From Eremophila alpestris peregrina (Eukaryota; Chordata; Aves; Passeriformes; Alaudidae), in assembly GCA_009792885.1 (NCBI GenBank), contig WMCF01000205.1:1-64000 (forward strand): a stretch of DNA of 64,000 nucleotides, given 5' to 3'. Below are positions 35,401-50,400 of the stretch, piece after piece (positions within the stretch are counted from its first letter, which is position 1; each line of letters begins with the position of its first letter). The notes under the pieces were generated by a model that did no database searches, had not been told where the DNA came from, and saw only the letters and a list, made by a program, of their open reading frames with translations. Position numbers and translations under genes: made by a program.

Positions 35401-38400
35401 GGAATAGATAGGTATAGAAGTAAGTGGATATCTTTATCATTTACTTGCTTTTTCTATGCCTTAATGTCATGTAATGTCACTTGCATTTTTTTAAACTAAG
35501 ATTCCCATTTGAGTTGACTGCCTTGAAAGAAAATAAAAGACTGGATCCCAATGCCCACTTCCACCCCACAAAGTCTCAGCTGCAATGACACTGGAATAAT
35601 ATGTCGAGTTGGTTATTTGTTTGGATATAAATTTTAAATCTGAGGGGGGTGAATCTATGTTGTCTCATTTAAGTTGTTTTGGCTTTTTTTTTCTTAAAAT
35701 GAACTTGTTCAGAGGAAGGAAGAAGTGGGCGAGGAATAGCATGAAATTTGCCTGAGTTGTTAAAATGAGTCAGTTACATTTTATACTTGTCCTCTGGTGA
35801 CCAGATTTTCATTTTTCTCCTTGGTCTCCTGGAATGTTTTTATTTATATATCTTATTAGTTTTGGATGTTCTGTGCAAGGGGAAACCTGAGTTACAAACT
35901 TTTTTCCTTCTGTTATTGTATTGAGAGCCTGGGTATTGGATGCAGGTGCTCAGACTCTGCCGTAATTGGCACTTTATGGAGAGACACCAGATGTACTGCT
36001 TCACAGGGGACATATTATGTCTCTTCACACCTTGTATATATTGTAGGAAATGCAGAATTCCTGTCATTGTCAGAAACTTTGCATGTCTGCATCTCCCAGT
36101 GCCTCTGCAGAATAAAAAAGGCAACAATCTGCTGAAAGTTAAAACCGCGTCTATTTTCAGAAAGGGTTTATCCCTTTTATTGTCCTTTCATGTAGCACTA
36201 ATTGATGTTTTGTTTGGTTAAATATAGAAGAGACTTAACAAATGTTTGTCTTTTTATGGTCATGCAAGGTGAGCTGGTGTGGTATGAACTGCCTCATTTG
36301 TTTTGGAACACATGGCAACAGATACTGCCTACCTGGATGTGTGTATACCTGTATATAAAATTATACTCATCATGTAATAATACACCAAAAAAAAAAAGTT
36401 TAACATTTTGAGTCACAGGACAGGCGTGGAAGCAGAAGCAATAAAACTCTCAATTATATTAGGCCTTAAAAGGGATAATTATACAGGGGAAACCATCCTG
36501 CTTTTGGGCATCTTACACAACGAGGGCTGCAGTTGCTCTCTTGGGAATGCCTGGGAGCTGCCAACGGTACTGCTCAGTCCTGCCCAAGGAGTAGTGATGT
36601 GTGAGTAGGTGGGAATAGCGTGGCTTTTGAGGGATTGATTTATAGGAGGAAACTAAGAATTAGTTTCAAGATTTATAGATACTGTATGTGAGTGATTTGT
36701 CCAAACAAAAGAGTGGGTAGAAGCTCTGCCTGTGTTTGAGAAGTGTAATTGCTGAAGGGAACAAATAATTGTTGAGTGTCACAGGGAATGTTTCTTCCAT
36801 ATCAAGAAAAATGCAGGTGTCTGGCATCTTACTACATGGAAAAAAAAGGTTCCAATGGAAGTTAAAGCGATCTCATCAGGTCTTTTTAAAACGTTTTGAA
36901 GATAATAGATAATAGAGAAGTGGTCAAGGTTGCCGATTTAACATGTCTGTGGGTGTTCATTGTCCCTCTTCCTCTGTGGTTTAGAAATGTGTTCAGATCA
37001 ATGTATGGACATTTGGAGGATTTGCCCGGTAAGCTTCACCTCTGGGAAAACAGGAACAAGGCTGTTTCATTCTGTCTTTTGGAACAGATACCGTTTACAT
37101 TCTATCTGCCGTTATTAAATCCCCTTTTTTGTGTGCTGTCATCAGAAGTGTCTTGCATGTCCTTTGACATAGTCCAGGCCCAGCACTGAGACACTCTTTT
37201 GAGCATCATTTCCTTTCCAGTGCTGCGTTCTGTTAGTGTGTGGTGCACTCTGCTTGTGAGAACCAGGAGGAAGCCCACCTATTTCCATGTTGTTTTGTTT
37301 CCCTAGGTTTGCACGCCCTGCGGAGAGTGCTGGGGGAGAGGCCGGGCCTGTGGGACACGGCGGTGGCTGGGTCAGTGACGATTGCTCTCAATGACTTCCT
37401 GCAGGCCATGAATGATGTCAGGCCCAGCGCCATGAGGGAGGTGGCAATCGATGTGCCAAAAGTAAGTTGTTCTGTGCAATGCTGTGGCAACGTTGGCAGG
37501 GCCACATGAAGAGAGGAATTTCATGGAGTGGGAGCCTTAATTTACTGGTTGATGTTGTGTATCATCTTTCTGTTTGCGTGTTTGTTTATTTAGAATTTTG
37601 AAGAACAGTTTGCAGAATGGTTCCTAATGCCTCAGGAAGAGTTTGGAGTGCAGGATCCCATCTCCTGATCTGTTTTTTAATTGTTTTTTTATGCTGAGTG
37701 GATTAATGGGGTAAAAGTTTTCAGATGCATGTTCAAGGAAGGTCCGGAACAGGCGTGAAAGCTGGAGCCTTTTGGGAAGCAGACACAAACTAAAGCAGAA
37801 ACCCACTGTTAGCATTTGTTACCAAAGGGTGTTGGAACAAAGCTGTGAAGAGTTTGATTGCTCTGATTTTTATGTAAATGTGGCTTGAACGTCTTCAGTG
37901 GCATTATGTGGTTTTAAGTGAAGGCAGAGTTTGATGCTGTAGGGTGGTTATCACTGCAAACAGTTCATTTGGTGGTGCCAGGTTCATCTTTACCCTGCTC
38001 ACTGCCCTCTTAATTCCATATTATAGTAGTGCAGTGCCAGACCTGGCATAAATTGGGCTGGGAACTGATCTGGTTTAAGGCAGCTCTGATCTATATTAAG
38101 AAGATCGAGCAAAAGAATTTTGTATTTAATCTGACTAAATCCTGATTCTGTGAGCAGTTGTGCTGGTGTTTCTCAGCAGCTCCCCAAGCCCTGGAAGAAA
38201 ACATTTATGTTTCATTGCATGAAAATGAGTCACTTGGGAATTAGATTGCACAACTGTAGACTCTTATTCCCAAACTTATAGGAATAGGGAATAAAATCCG
38301 TGAACCGGATGCTGCAGGCAGCCAGCTCGGATGTCACACTTGGCTTGCTAAGAGTCCATGCTGTGCAGGCAGGAATTGCCTGGGCTGGCCCCAAACAGCT

Positions 38401-41400
38401 TTTCCTGGAAATGGTGTCATGGCACCAATATCCTCAAGGCTAAGTGGTTCTGCTGAGAGCCAGAGTGACTGATACTTGCCTTGCTCCTCAGGATGTTATC
38501 CCTGTGCTGTGCCTCTCGGGCACAGCAGCCCCTTTGGAGCCAGGTGGAATGCTGCCCAATGGCACAGCACAGGCAGGTAGAAGCAAGGTCTTGAGGTGCT
38601 GCAGGAAATCTCTTCTCACTCTTGGTCAACCTAGTCCTCAGGCTCCTCTTGTCCACTAACCCATCCCACTAGTGGCTTCCTTGATTGTCACTTGATTTTA
38701 TTTGTTAAACACCCACTTAGTTAATGGAGTGCTGCTGGAGTTTGTTCCTTTATTAACAACATGATGGAGATTGTTTTTGTGCTGACAGGACCTGCATTTC
38801 CATGAAGTAATGCATATTCTCTGAAGATGTAGGGTAAAATTCAAGCCATCTGCTTGCTGCCTTGGGTGACTATAAAGTAGAATCTAAAGTACTGGGTGCA
38901 ACAGATTTTGTATCCTCCTGTATCACTTACCAAAGGAAGGGAGTTTGTAACTAGATGGTTTTTAGGGTCCATTCCATCTCAAGATATTCTGTGAATGCTG
39001 TCGTCTAAAAAATTCTTGCTAAAAATAACTTCAAACATTAAATAAATTATAAGCTGTGAGAATTTTTTCTCAGAGAGAAGACAGGAATTTGAGCTACATT
39101 AATAATGTCAGCTTTTTAGGTATTTATTGCAGATACAGTACTCACTTGGCATCCCCCTTGGTGTGCAGGGGTATTCTGGCCTATGTAATTACTTACAAGT
39201 AAAACCATTGAGATACATGAGATTTTTTTGATTTTTAGCTTCATTTTTCAGATGGTGGAGCTCTTTCATATTTATTGCTTTGCAGTAGCCGTGTGCCAAT
39301 CAAATGACAGGAGTTCAAAGTAACTTCTGAATAAAGCCATGATTCCTTCCTCTTGCTCCGAATTTTGTTGGCTGTGACCAAGGCAAGCGTCAAATCCTTG
39401 CTGCCTGGTTCTGTGTGGCATCTTGCCTTCCATTTTTACAGAGCTTTTCTTGAACTTTGCTGTGTATTACAACCTCTTTAGAAGGCTGCTGTTTCTGCAG
39501 CAGGGATTTAGTAGAGAGGGGATGCACATTATAAATCAGGAAGTTAATACTGCAGTTCTTTGGAGAGTTGCACTGCAGTTGCTGTTCCTCCCTCTCCTAT
39601 GGGTCTCTCTGAAATTTTTTTCAGAGGGTGCTGTGGGTTTTTCTTGCCTCTTTCACTCCCTTTACTGTAATTCAACACTCAGATTTGTGTTTTTGCAGCC
39701 AAAAGGTTCTGGATAAGACATCCTTTGCCTGTCTGCTTTATTTCTTTATTACTGGTGCTTAATAACCTCAGGGGAGCTGCTGCTCTGCATCACACTGTGA
39801 GCTCTGTTGACCTGGGGAGAGCTAAAGATTGCAGCAGTAATGAAATGTTGGTGTCCTACACACTCTAACAGAGAGCTAGTTTTGTATGTTTGAGCCCAGC
39901 CCCAAGGCTAATCTTTAAAGCCAGTTCCACAGTGACAGAACATCACACCTCATTGCTGGTGTTTCAAGACACATCCTTTGAGTTCCTGTGCAGGTGACAG
40001 CAGTGTAGCTATTGCTGGACTGTTCCCAACCTCTCTCCCCCCACACACATACTTATCTCCTTTTGAAATGAGGACAAATTTGTTCTGTTTAGAATTCACC
40101 AGGATGTGAAGGTAATGGTTTATTAGCTATTTTTGCCTTTAATACTATTGCTGCACCAATTCCATGCCTTGCACTGTTGGAATTTAAAATGTAAGCAAAG
40201 CCAGTGTTCAGATTCCTGAAAACAACCTTCATGTGAGGTGGCCTCACTTCACCTTTTCTATGCAATTCTGTCACTTGTGCTGGTGTTAAATGACATCTAG
40301 TGGGTCTGAAAAATCACTTGGATGATGCCTGAATTACATTCAATAGACTGAATATTTGCAGAGGGTAAATAACTGAATATTTAAGAAGGTAAAAACAACA
40401 TATAAGTGTTTTCTCCCTGACTTTCTATGTGCATGTAAAGTACTGCTAATAGATCTTGCCTTCTGCTGCTGAAACTTACAGGGAATTCATGATGGCCTAA
40501 TTAATTTCAAGATGGTCTTGTTCATGTTTGTCTAAATCTTTGTCTAGATAGAAAAACATGATTATCGGAACGACTAGTCCATGTTTTTTCAGCTATTAGT
40601 AAGGATTGACACTGAAAAAAAAGGAGAAACAAGCTGATGTTGTCTCCTTCCCTCAGAAGTTGTCAAAGAGTCTCAAGACATAGTTCAGTGCAGTTTACAA
40701 AGCACCTACATAGAATCAAGAGTTGTAGGAGTAGGTAATACATCTTCTTAAATGAATTTTAAACCACACTTTCATATCTGACTCAGAAGCACAAACTTTT
40801 GTTGTGTTTGCTTTTTGCTCTCTGCTGTCTTTGTAAACTTTTTCTACATCAAAGTCTGACAATCTAGGAGAAATGTTATTTGATTTGAAGTTTGCTTGGT
40901 CTTAAACAAAAGTGCTTGCACCACATCCAAATGCTCCTTTTCATCCACTTCAATAGCAGACTGAATGACCTTTTTCAGGGACTGTCTACTTCTAGTTTCC
41001 ACTCCTTGTCCTGGCATCAGGAGAAAATAAGGACAAACCAAGGGTGACACCAGATTTCAGCTTGGGGGAAAGGCAATACCTTACCTCTCAGCAACACTCT
41101 GCTTGCTTTTCACATGTCACTCACTTTCCAGAACTGAAGGATGATTTATGTTGAGCAAATTTCTGGAAGAATGTTTTAAGGCAGAAGATCATTTGATTTG
41201 GGTGTGCCTTGACATGTTTAATACGTGAAGTGAATGGGAGTGGATGGTGACCAGGGGAAGAGCAGGCTGGGAGGATGTGGAGAAAGTCTCCAGCTTGTTG
41301 ACAGCCATGTAGGAAGAGGTGTGGCAGGTTTTAGATCTGTCTGCTTTTTTGGGTAGGACATATCACATGCCTTTATATATTCCTAACAAGCCTGTCTTGT

Positions 41401-44400
41401 CCTTCTTGCTTAATAAAGACTTTTTAAAGAAGTGACTCATTAAAAACAACTTCATTAAAGAACCAGTACACATTCTACAGAGCACTGTTGATTTGTTTAC
41501 TTTTTTAATAATTCTGCTCCATGGTCTGAATTCAGCAGAATGCTCTGTTCTTCAGGTATCTTGGTCAGACATAGGAGGACTGGAAGATGTCAAGCTGAAG
41601 TTGAAGCAGGCAGTTGAATGGCCTCTCAAGCATCCAGAGTCCTTCATCCGAATGGGGATCCAGCCTCCCAAAGGTGTCCTGCTTTATGGACCTCCTGGCT
41701 GCTCAAAAACCATGATAGCAAAAGCTTTGGCTCATGAAAGTGGCCTCAACTTCTTGGCAGTGAAGGTAGGCCATGCAGACTCACATTTTCTTAACTCCTG
41801 CAGAACAACTGGTGGTTTGCCAATTTCCAGTGTTAAAATCCAGTGGCTCTTAGTGTTTCTGATCCCTATAAATGCTCCAGCAAACACTGCTCATATAATG
41901 TAAGTTTGTGTTTTCTTGTATGCTGTTAAAAGGATTGTTATTTATTTTATCACAGCACAGGTGTTGGATGGACAGGTAAGCTGTGGAGTGACCTCTTCAA
42001 TATTTGCGTTGTTTAAGTCTTTCTGAAAGTGGCTACAATATTTATACTGCAATTAAAGCAATGTAAATGAAAAGTGACTCTGGGTAGTGGATAGCTGCTC
42101 TTACTGTAATAATTACTTGTGTGCATGGAAATATTATCATGTAATCTCTTACATTCCTTTTCATTCCTCAGGAAGGTCACTTTCTTCATCTCACTGTTCA
42201 TGTTTCATTTGAGATTTTTCTTGTCCTATTTGCCTTTTTTTCTGGGGAAATAGTTCTAGTTCATCAGTTTTCAGAAAGCTTGCAAAATCAGTTATATTTT
42301 GAGTATACTCTTGGATAAATGGGATATTCTCTCAGCGTTAAGAAGCACTTAGTGTAGAAAACTTTTGGATTTCGTTGCCTATGAATCAGCGTAATTGATC
42401 ACTGTGGGTTGTATGGAAAACACATGAATGGAAGTTATTTAATAATAATGCTGAGCTTCACTGCATAGGAAAGGAAAAAAAAGATAGCAGAGTGATTCCA
42501 CATGGGGTAGTCTTGCAGCTGTGTCAGAATGTTAATGAAGTGCAAGAAAAAACATTTGTTTAAGTATTTTGAAAGTATCTCCTCCTCAGCAGTAAGATCA
42601 CGTCCCCTTCTCTGTTGACCATCTCTTTACTCACAAAGCCTCCTGTGTTAGTTTCCGCACAGCTTCTTCCTCCTCCCATCCTTTCAGGCACACTGGAGCT
42701 GTGGATCCTCTCCGGGAGCAGGGGCAGTTGTGTTGACCCTGAAGCTAGCAGCCCTTCACTGCCTGGGCTCCCTGGGATTGCAGGCAGCCCTCTGGGTCAC
42801 AGTCACATCAACAAGGGCAGCCTTGGAAACCTCAGCCCTTAAGAAACACTACCTTTACTGCCTCTTCCATAAAGACAAAGTAGTTCTTTGTGCTCCAGAG
42901 TTAGTGGTAAACAAGGTAACCTTTTCCTCCACCTCTGCTTAAAAGAAAACATTCCTCTTTGTCTCACCCTAAGCATGGTGCCCAAGAGGATGGGGAACAA
43001 AGGTAGCAGTCTCAAAAAAAAAAAAAACCAGCTAAAAATGGATGTTGCTGCTATCTTGTATCCCTCAATCATAGCACCTTCAGACATTTTTCCTGATGCA
43101 TTTAATGTTAAAGTGAAGGGTGGCTCATGCTGACCAGGAGGTATCCAAAGGTGCAATGATGGGAAATGCTGGTGTGCAGTAATGAGCATATTTCCATGGT
43201 GGAGTTCTGCACGTGCAACATCCCCCATCATTGACAAGCTGCAGCAGAGGTGTCTGGCTCTAGGAAACTGCCTGTGATTCCCTGTTGGTTTAAATCCCCT
43301 GGCCTGGAACTGGTCAAATATTCAATGTACAGATGTTTCAAGAAGCACATCCCTGGAGCATGTCCAACCTTGGACATGTTGACTCCAGGAAGGGATCATT
43401 GCCCACTTTCTCTAACTTCACATTTGTTTCCTGGACAGAAAAAGGCAACATCCATCATGTACTAAATGTGTTAAACATGGTCTGTAACACTTTTTCGAGC
43501 ACAACAGGCATGAATTAATTTCCACTGCAAGTGTTCCTGCAATAAATCCAAAGTAGATGAATGTGTGGGCTTTTGGTTTGTTTTGTTGGGGTTTTTTTGA
43601 GAGGGGATTTTTCTTTTCTTGCTTACAGCCCTGTAATTTCCCCATTCTCTCCATTATGTCTTGGATATCCATCTCTGGAACTGACATCAGTCTTTTTGAA
43701 ATGAAAGTGCGATTCTTGATGATTTACTTTTCAGACTTGCATGTTCCTTCCAGTCTCTCTTGAGTAAGTAACTGATGAAAAGTGTGTGCTGTACAGCTTG
43801 TAGGATACTCTTGTGGGATAGTGCAGAGGGCAGATAATTCTTGGGCCCTTCTGGAGCAGGGGCTGCAGGCAGAAGGCACAGCTCTAGCTGTGGCAGCCTG
43901 CTGCTGGATGCTGCCTCTCCTTTTATGAAGCCTTAGAGGCAATCAGTTCTGTTATATGTAGTGCCTGCTCAGTCCAGTGATTTTTGGAAGGCTGGACCTA
44001 TTGTGTCTGCACACTGCATTTAAGAGCCATGGGCACAGTGAGTGCCAGCTGCCACCAGTGCTGGGTGTGCTGTTCTTGTCTGAGTTGGCTGTCCAGCCTC
44101 AGTGCAGCAGGTATTGTCCCAGCCTTTCTCCAGGAAAGCTTTGTTTGCCAGATGTCTGTGCAGTCTGGACAGGTGGCTCTGCTCAGTGAGATGTTTCAGC
44201 TGGGCTATGAGCAAACTGTTCAGATGTGACCTTTCCATCCGTCTTGGGCATGGGGAGCTGTCACAAGGCAGCCTCTGGCCCACGTCTGGCTGGCCTCTCG
44301 GGAGGTTTGGGAGATGGGCTGAGTCTCCATGTCATTTCTGGGCAGAGGAGCTGAAGAAAATAATGTGATAACAGATGTTTGACGTTGCATCCTGTTCTCT

Positions 44401-47400
44401 CCTGAAATCTATTGTGAGGTTTGAATGGTTAGTGTTACAATGAATGTGGCCCTTTTGTAAACATGCTCTTTGATACTTAGCCAAAAACTTTTTATAGCTG
44501 TATTTTCACTAAGATTGGTGACCTTTTGCTTTTCCAGAGCAAAGCAGCTTGTTGGTTGGTTTGTTTTACAAAGCAATCTTGCATATAATTCCTAGGGGGA
44601 ACGGTTTATTTTTGTTCCTTCTCTTGACTTTCTTTGTCTCTAATACAATGTATCTGCTAAATTTACTGGGGAGGAGGTTGTCAACTGCTTTACAGGGGAT
44701 GGCTCTTCCTGCTCCTTCCTGCCAATCCCTTTTTCTTAATCTCTTGTAGCATTGAGGCTTTTCAGGGTTTTAGTGGTCATCTTGAGTTATTCCCCCCTCC
44801 AAACCTCTGTTACAGAAAAGGCAACTGAATTGTTCTCAGCTGCTTGGAGATTTCTCAGTGTTTTGCAGTCATGGAGACAAGCAAGAGTAAGAGTGCATGA
44901 AGGAGTGGATTAGGATAATTTTTTCATTCTGCAGGATTGAACATCAGTCTTGACTTATCAATAGCTTTTGATCTGAATGACTGCTTATTTCACTCAGCCT
45001 TCTCTGCACTTTTGTCCTTCACAATCCTCTTGTGCTTGTCCCAAAGTTCATAATTTTCTTCTGAAATGTGTTTTGTGCTAGTAAGAAAAAACCCCATACA
45101 TACAGGTATTGGACCTATCCATATGAATAGGATGGGGATAATATTTTCAGCTTCTGCCAGGCTGATGACACCTTGCTGTTATATACAACCTGTTTCTCTG
45201 ACATTTTTGCTTTAGATGTCATCTAGCTTTCTGAAACTGAACGTGAAGGAAAGGAAACCCTTTGTCACTGTATTCCCTCTTTTGACTATTTATGTGGCAG
45301 GTATTTCTGTGGACTGTTTTGACAGTTCCTGCACTTAGGGTCAGCTTTGACTAGCTGTGTTTTTTTAGCTATATTTTTGGATTTCTGTGGTGATACTATA
45401 TTTTTGGTAGAAACTCACCTATCTTGCTGTATGGCACAGATAATTAACTCTGCATTTCTTTTGCATCTTAGTTTATTTAGATGTGTTATGACTGCCCTCT
45501 TGGATTTTAAATTTCTTAGTTGATTTTATTTTTAGGAAATCCTGTGTCATTGTGTTGTGCTAAGAATCAGATGAGTATTACTTTTCCTTACAGATTTTCT
45601 GGTGCTTTTCTGGGAGGCAATTTGCAGAGACTCTGTGTGGAATTGTTTCCCCCCACCCCTATTACTGTGCTGTTTAGATCATTAGTTTTACTACCAAAGA
45701 AGAAAACCACTGAGCTTTTTTTGGTTTTAACCTATTTTAGAATGAACACTGGAGTCTACTCTTAAGATGTCAGGTTGGGAGGCACCATCAGGGTACCCAT
45801 CCAGATAAACTCCATCACCCAGCTCTAATGGTTTGATCCATGGGGACTTGGAGTTCTGTTTTCTGTCTAACCAGCAGATTACCTGAGTTTATAAGATACA
45901 TAGCAAGAAAAATTATGTAACTTCTATATGCTTGTGAAGGTTTCAGAAACATCATCTTTCCTCTTGCTGCTTAGTGCTTTTTAACATTTGTCTGTTTAAA
46001 ATCAAAAGCAAGGCAAAACCTCACTTAGGGGTAGTGACAAAAACCAGCTTAAATTTAAAAAAAATTAAATGCCTTGCAGTTCAGCTAAGTGAGACACAGT
46101 AATTGTTGCAAGCAGGATGAAGCAATACTTGAAAAAAAAGACCCCACCATACAAAACAAAGAAAACCAATCCCACCTGTGACAGTAAGGAGTGTTTAAGG
46201 GTGTTAGTACTGAGCAAACCACTGGTAGGGATGATGTGAACTATACTGTTCTTAAACTTTAATTTGAAACACTGGTTAGGAGATCCAACTCCAGTGTGAT
46301 TTAAAAAAAAAATAATTTAAAATAAAAGAAAATATTCCTGACCTTTTATTTGCTGTTACTTAAGAGCTTGGGCTGAAGGAATCTTCTTTTTTCAATTAGC
46401 AGTAATTACAAAAATATACACTGTTCCCAGGGCTCTGACTTCACCTTGGCTTGGTTTAGCTTCCTGTATCACCCAGCTGATGCTTTTGTACCACTCCCCG
46501 TGCTTGACATGTGCTTAAGCTTAGTTTGTCATCTGGGTCAATTATGTCAAAATATTTTCCAATTGAAGTTTCCTCTGCTTTTCCCTTCAGCTCTTGGCTG
46601 TGGCAGCTCCAGTAGATTAATGAGGCTTGGAAAGGTCGACTGCTTTGCTTTGTGAAGAGCTGTCACTGAGTTTTGGGGAGATAGCTTAGCCTTTTGATGG
46701 GGAATTCAGTGAGCAGAAGCCTGAAACAAGGAGGCTTGGTGGCTGTAAGTAGTTATAAGCAAGGCATTTAAGATGAAAAAATGCAGAAGCATTGTGGTTC
46801 TATGAGAAATTTTGGTAAACATTTGATAAAATTTCTAAAAAGATCCACAGTAATACATTTACAGTAATGTGTTAGTTAATTAGCAGATAGTAAAAATAAC
46901 TCTATTTGATTGACATTTTTTACAAGGGATAACAAGCTGAGATACTCTGATGAGCTCTTTTAATCCTGAAGCTCTCTGCATATTTTACTCAACTAAAAAT
47001 AAATCATTCATCTATTCTTGCCACAAGCTTACCAAAAGTGAATAGGCAGGCAGAAAATGGTTAAATATAAACCCCATCTCTATTTCTTTGTCCTTTCCCA
47101 ATTACCTTGCAAATGTAATTTTTTATTAGCACTTAGTTTCACTCTAAGTTACCAGTGGAGGATTGGAGAGTTGCTGGAGGTGTGAAGTCTCAGCAAATAG
47201 GTTTTGCATCAGGGGTGGCTCATTTTGTGTGGTTTTGCTGTGTGATTTTTTGATCCTGTGTGGATCCTGCCCTGATGATACCAGAGGCACTCCAAAGGCA
47301 CTGGTGCATGCAGTGAGTGTAATTCAATGTTTCCAGTCAATTTGTTCTGCAGTGCAAATCCTGGCTTCTGCCTTGTGTAAAGAAGCCTCAAAAGATTGTC

Positions 47401-50400
47401 ACTGGAGTTTGCTGGTCAAGACAAATGGCAAATAAGTGGACTCTGAGGCAGGGCAATAAAGAAAATTGGATCTTATAGGTGCCTTTGCAGTCTGACCGTG
47501 CTGCTTGTAGCAACTTCACTGCAGGCATTGGGAATGCCTCGGTTTTGCCAGTTTGCTCCCTTAAATACTTAGGAGCCCACAAGCACCTGCTGAAATGGAA
47601 GTTTTTCAAACCCCAGACAGGTGTCAACAAGTTTTTAAGGTCCTCTGGAATGTGGGGCAGAGGGAGAGGAAGTGATTGAAGTGGTGCATGGTGCTCAGCC
47701 CAGGGTTTCCTTGTGCTGAGAAGCTGGAAGTGATGCAGATGAAATCTTGAAGCAGCCCTGAAAGAGAAGAAGCAGGCTTTATTCTTACCAATGGGTTTTC
47801 TGAGCAAATATTTTTCTATGCAGTGTAACCAGTTACCAAATCACACATGTACAGCCTCTGCCTTAGAAAGAGCCTTCCTGTTAGAATAAAGGAAGTCTCA
47901 GTGTTTATCTTGTTAACTCGCTTCCCTGCAGCCACCCTGAGTCATGTGCTGCTTTGGTTGGACTGTGGGAGGGATGCAGTAGCATTTTGCCATGGAGATT
48001 GCAGTGCCAAAAGACTCCATCACTAATTTCTGAGTCTCTTCAGTGTTGTTAGAGTAGAGCATAAGGCTGAGAGAATTGGGATCGTTCAGTCTGGAGAAGG
48101 GAAGTCTTGGGAGTGACCTAATTGTGGCCTTCCAGACCCTAAACAGAGCCTACAAGAAGGATGGAGAGAGGCTTTTTCCAAGAGCATGCGGTGACAGGAT
48201 AAGGGGGAATGGTTTTAAAATGGAACAAAGTAGATATAGATTAGATACATTAGGAAAAATTCTTTACTCTGAGGGTGGTGAGGCAGTGGCACAGGTTACC
48301 CAGAGAAGTTGGGGTTCTTCAAGGCCAGGTTGGATGGGGGTGTGAGCAACCTGGTCTGGTGGAAGGTGTCCCTGCCCCTGGTAGGGGGTTGGAACTAAAT
48401 GATCTTTAAGGACTCTTCCAACCCAGGCAACTCTGTTATTCCATGACAGAATTCCATACGTGGGCTTTTGGTTTGTTTTGTTTGGGGTTTTTTTTGAAAT
48501 CTCACCTTCAGTGTCAAAACTGGAAAGAATTAATAAAAGATCCTGGTTTTAACTCTGTGAAGGATGTGTTGCTGGGGTGGGATCCAGCTTTGCTCCTCTG
48601 AGCTGGATGTCTCAGCTTCTCCTGCAGCCTTAAGAGAAATTAGCACATGGCACCTGAGAGGTGACTGTCTGTCTGCCCACATCAGTGACTCAGCCTAAGT
48701 GCATAAACTTGCCTGATTGTCAAAAGAGTAAAAAAAAAAAAAAGGTAAGAGAAGTCACTGACTAAATTTCCTTCCCAAGTGGTGGAAAAAATCTTCAAGT
48801 GGTCTTAAGCCTTGCTCAGAAAAATGCCTGATACTCTTTAACATCAGGGATAGCAGATGTCCCTCTTGCAGTTTGAAAATGCTTTGAGAACTTCTGTCAA
48901 AACCACGTGTGCACAAGCTTATCTCATGTTGCTGCATATATACAGGGCTTTTATCTTCTGTGCAGGTAATCTTTCAAGAGTTGATTCTGATAATATTTTA
49001 AATGTTAGGAATATTCTTTTTTTTATTAAAATAAAAAATTCAAATTCCTCCCATCCAGACCATAAGCAAGTAGAAGGATTTGTGATACACGGGGATATAT
49101 CTTGTAAATGGGGATGGAATAGTCTTTAAGCAGAGCATGTCTGGAAACTCTCTCTACTTTGAGGCTGAATAAACCTCAGCAGTATCCAGTGGGCTTGAAT
49201 TAGCAGATTTTTTACTGTCAGTCTGGACTCTAGCTCACAAATGCTTATATGCATGGCTAAGCTACAACTACTTCTGCCAATTTTCTGCTCCAAATCTTTT
49301 GCTGGTTTTGAGTCCCTGTGCAAATGACCACAAGAAACAGATTTGATTTCTTCATGTCTGTTTGTATGGAAGATGACTTGTTGCAGATGAGAACAGAGCT
49401 GTGCAGCATTAAACTGGCCCATTTTTTACTAGCACCTCTTGGTCAGTCTATCAACAGCTATAAAAAGCTTTTCAAAAGAATCCTTATGTTCAACCCTTGG
49501 CCAGAAATGATCTTTCAACAAATGTCAGCTTGCTAAGTCAAGCTCATGGCGTTTGATTGTTAAAGCATTTAGAAAAGCACTGAAAAGTAAAATAGAAATA
49601 CCAGGAGAGGTTTTTTTTTTTGGTGGCCTCCAAAGAAAGTCTGCTAAAGGTGAGCTTTGTGAAAATGAGGAGCTGTATCAGCTGCCAGCAGGTGACTCTG
49701 TGGTGGCCTGCAGACTGCCTGTCCTGCAGATTTGTTTTGCAAATAAGAGCTGCCATCAATGTGAGCTAAAGGACAGCACAGGTGCAGACAGGGTAAGGCA
49801 GAGGCTCAGCTCAGGTGGGACCAGAGCTCACCCAGTTTATTTGCTACCTGCAGCTGCTTTGAACATTTCTAGTTTTTGTGTTGTGATTTTCAGTGTTTGC
49901 ATGATTGAATTGTACAGCAATTCCTCCTCTTCTGTGTGTGCTTTGTCTTACTTTGGAGCCTTTTCTTGCCATGGACAATAAGGATTCTGAGCTGCTTGCA
50001 ATAAAATCCATCACACTCAAATGCAGTTCTGGTATCCCTCATGAAGGGGGAACTAGGAGACTTTGCAAACCAATTTTCATGAAAATTTTCCACAAAGAGG
50101 CACAGGTCATTACCATGTAGTAGTCTTTCACCTGGAGTTGCTGCTTAATGAAGAGAAAAATGAAGAAAAGCTCCATGTTGAAGCTTACAGCAAAAAGATG
50201 CATTCAAAATTATTCTCTTTGAAACATTTAAAATGGTATTTATTGCTTTGATGTTGCCTTCATCATACTTTAATGCTTAATTAAAAGTAAAACTATAAGC
50301 ATCTGAAATTATGTTGTACCTTAAAGCTCAAATAGAGTAGTTTTGGGTTAAAGTTTTTTTGGCTTTTTTTTTTTTCCTGAGACAAAAGAAAATGTCAGGC

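Larger units (their letters stand above)
25786..37306 (+). other. AFG2A intron 9, 11.5 kb
   Basis: Between exons 9 and 10 I find no other exon of AFG2A and no nested gene. It contains a CR1/L3-like fragment near 27985-28195, a short AT microsatellite near 28200, a TTCC run near 33055-33075 and a run of C near 34924. The short open frames show no recognisable protein. Confidence 0.6.
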
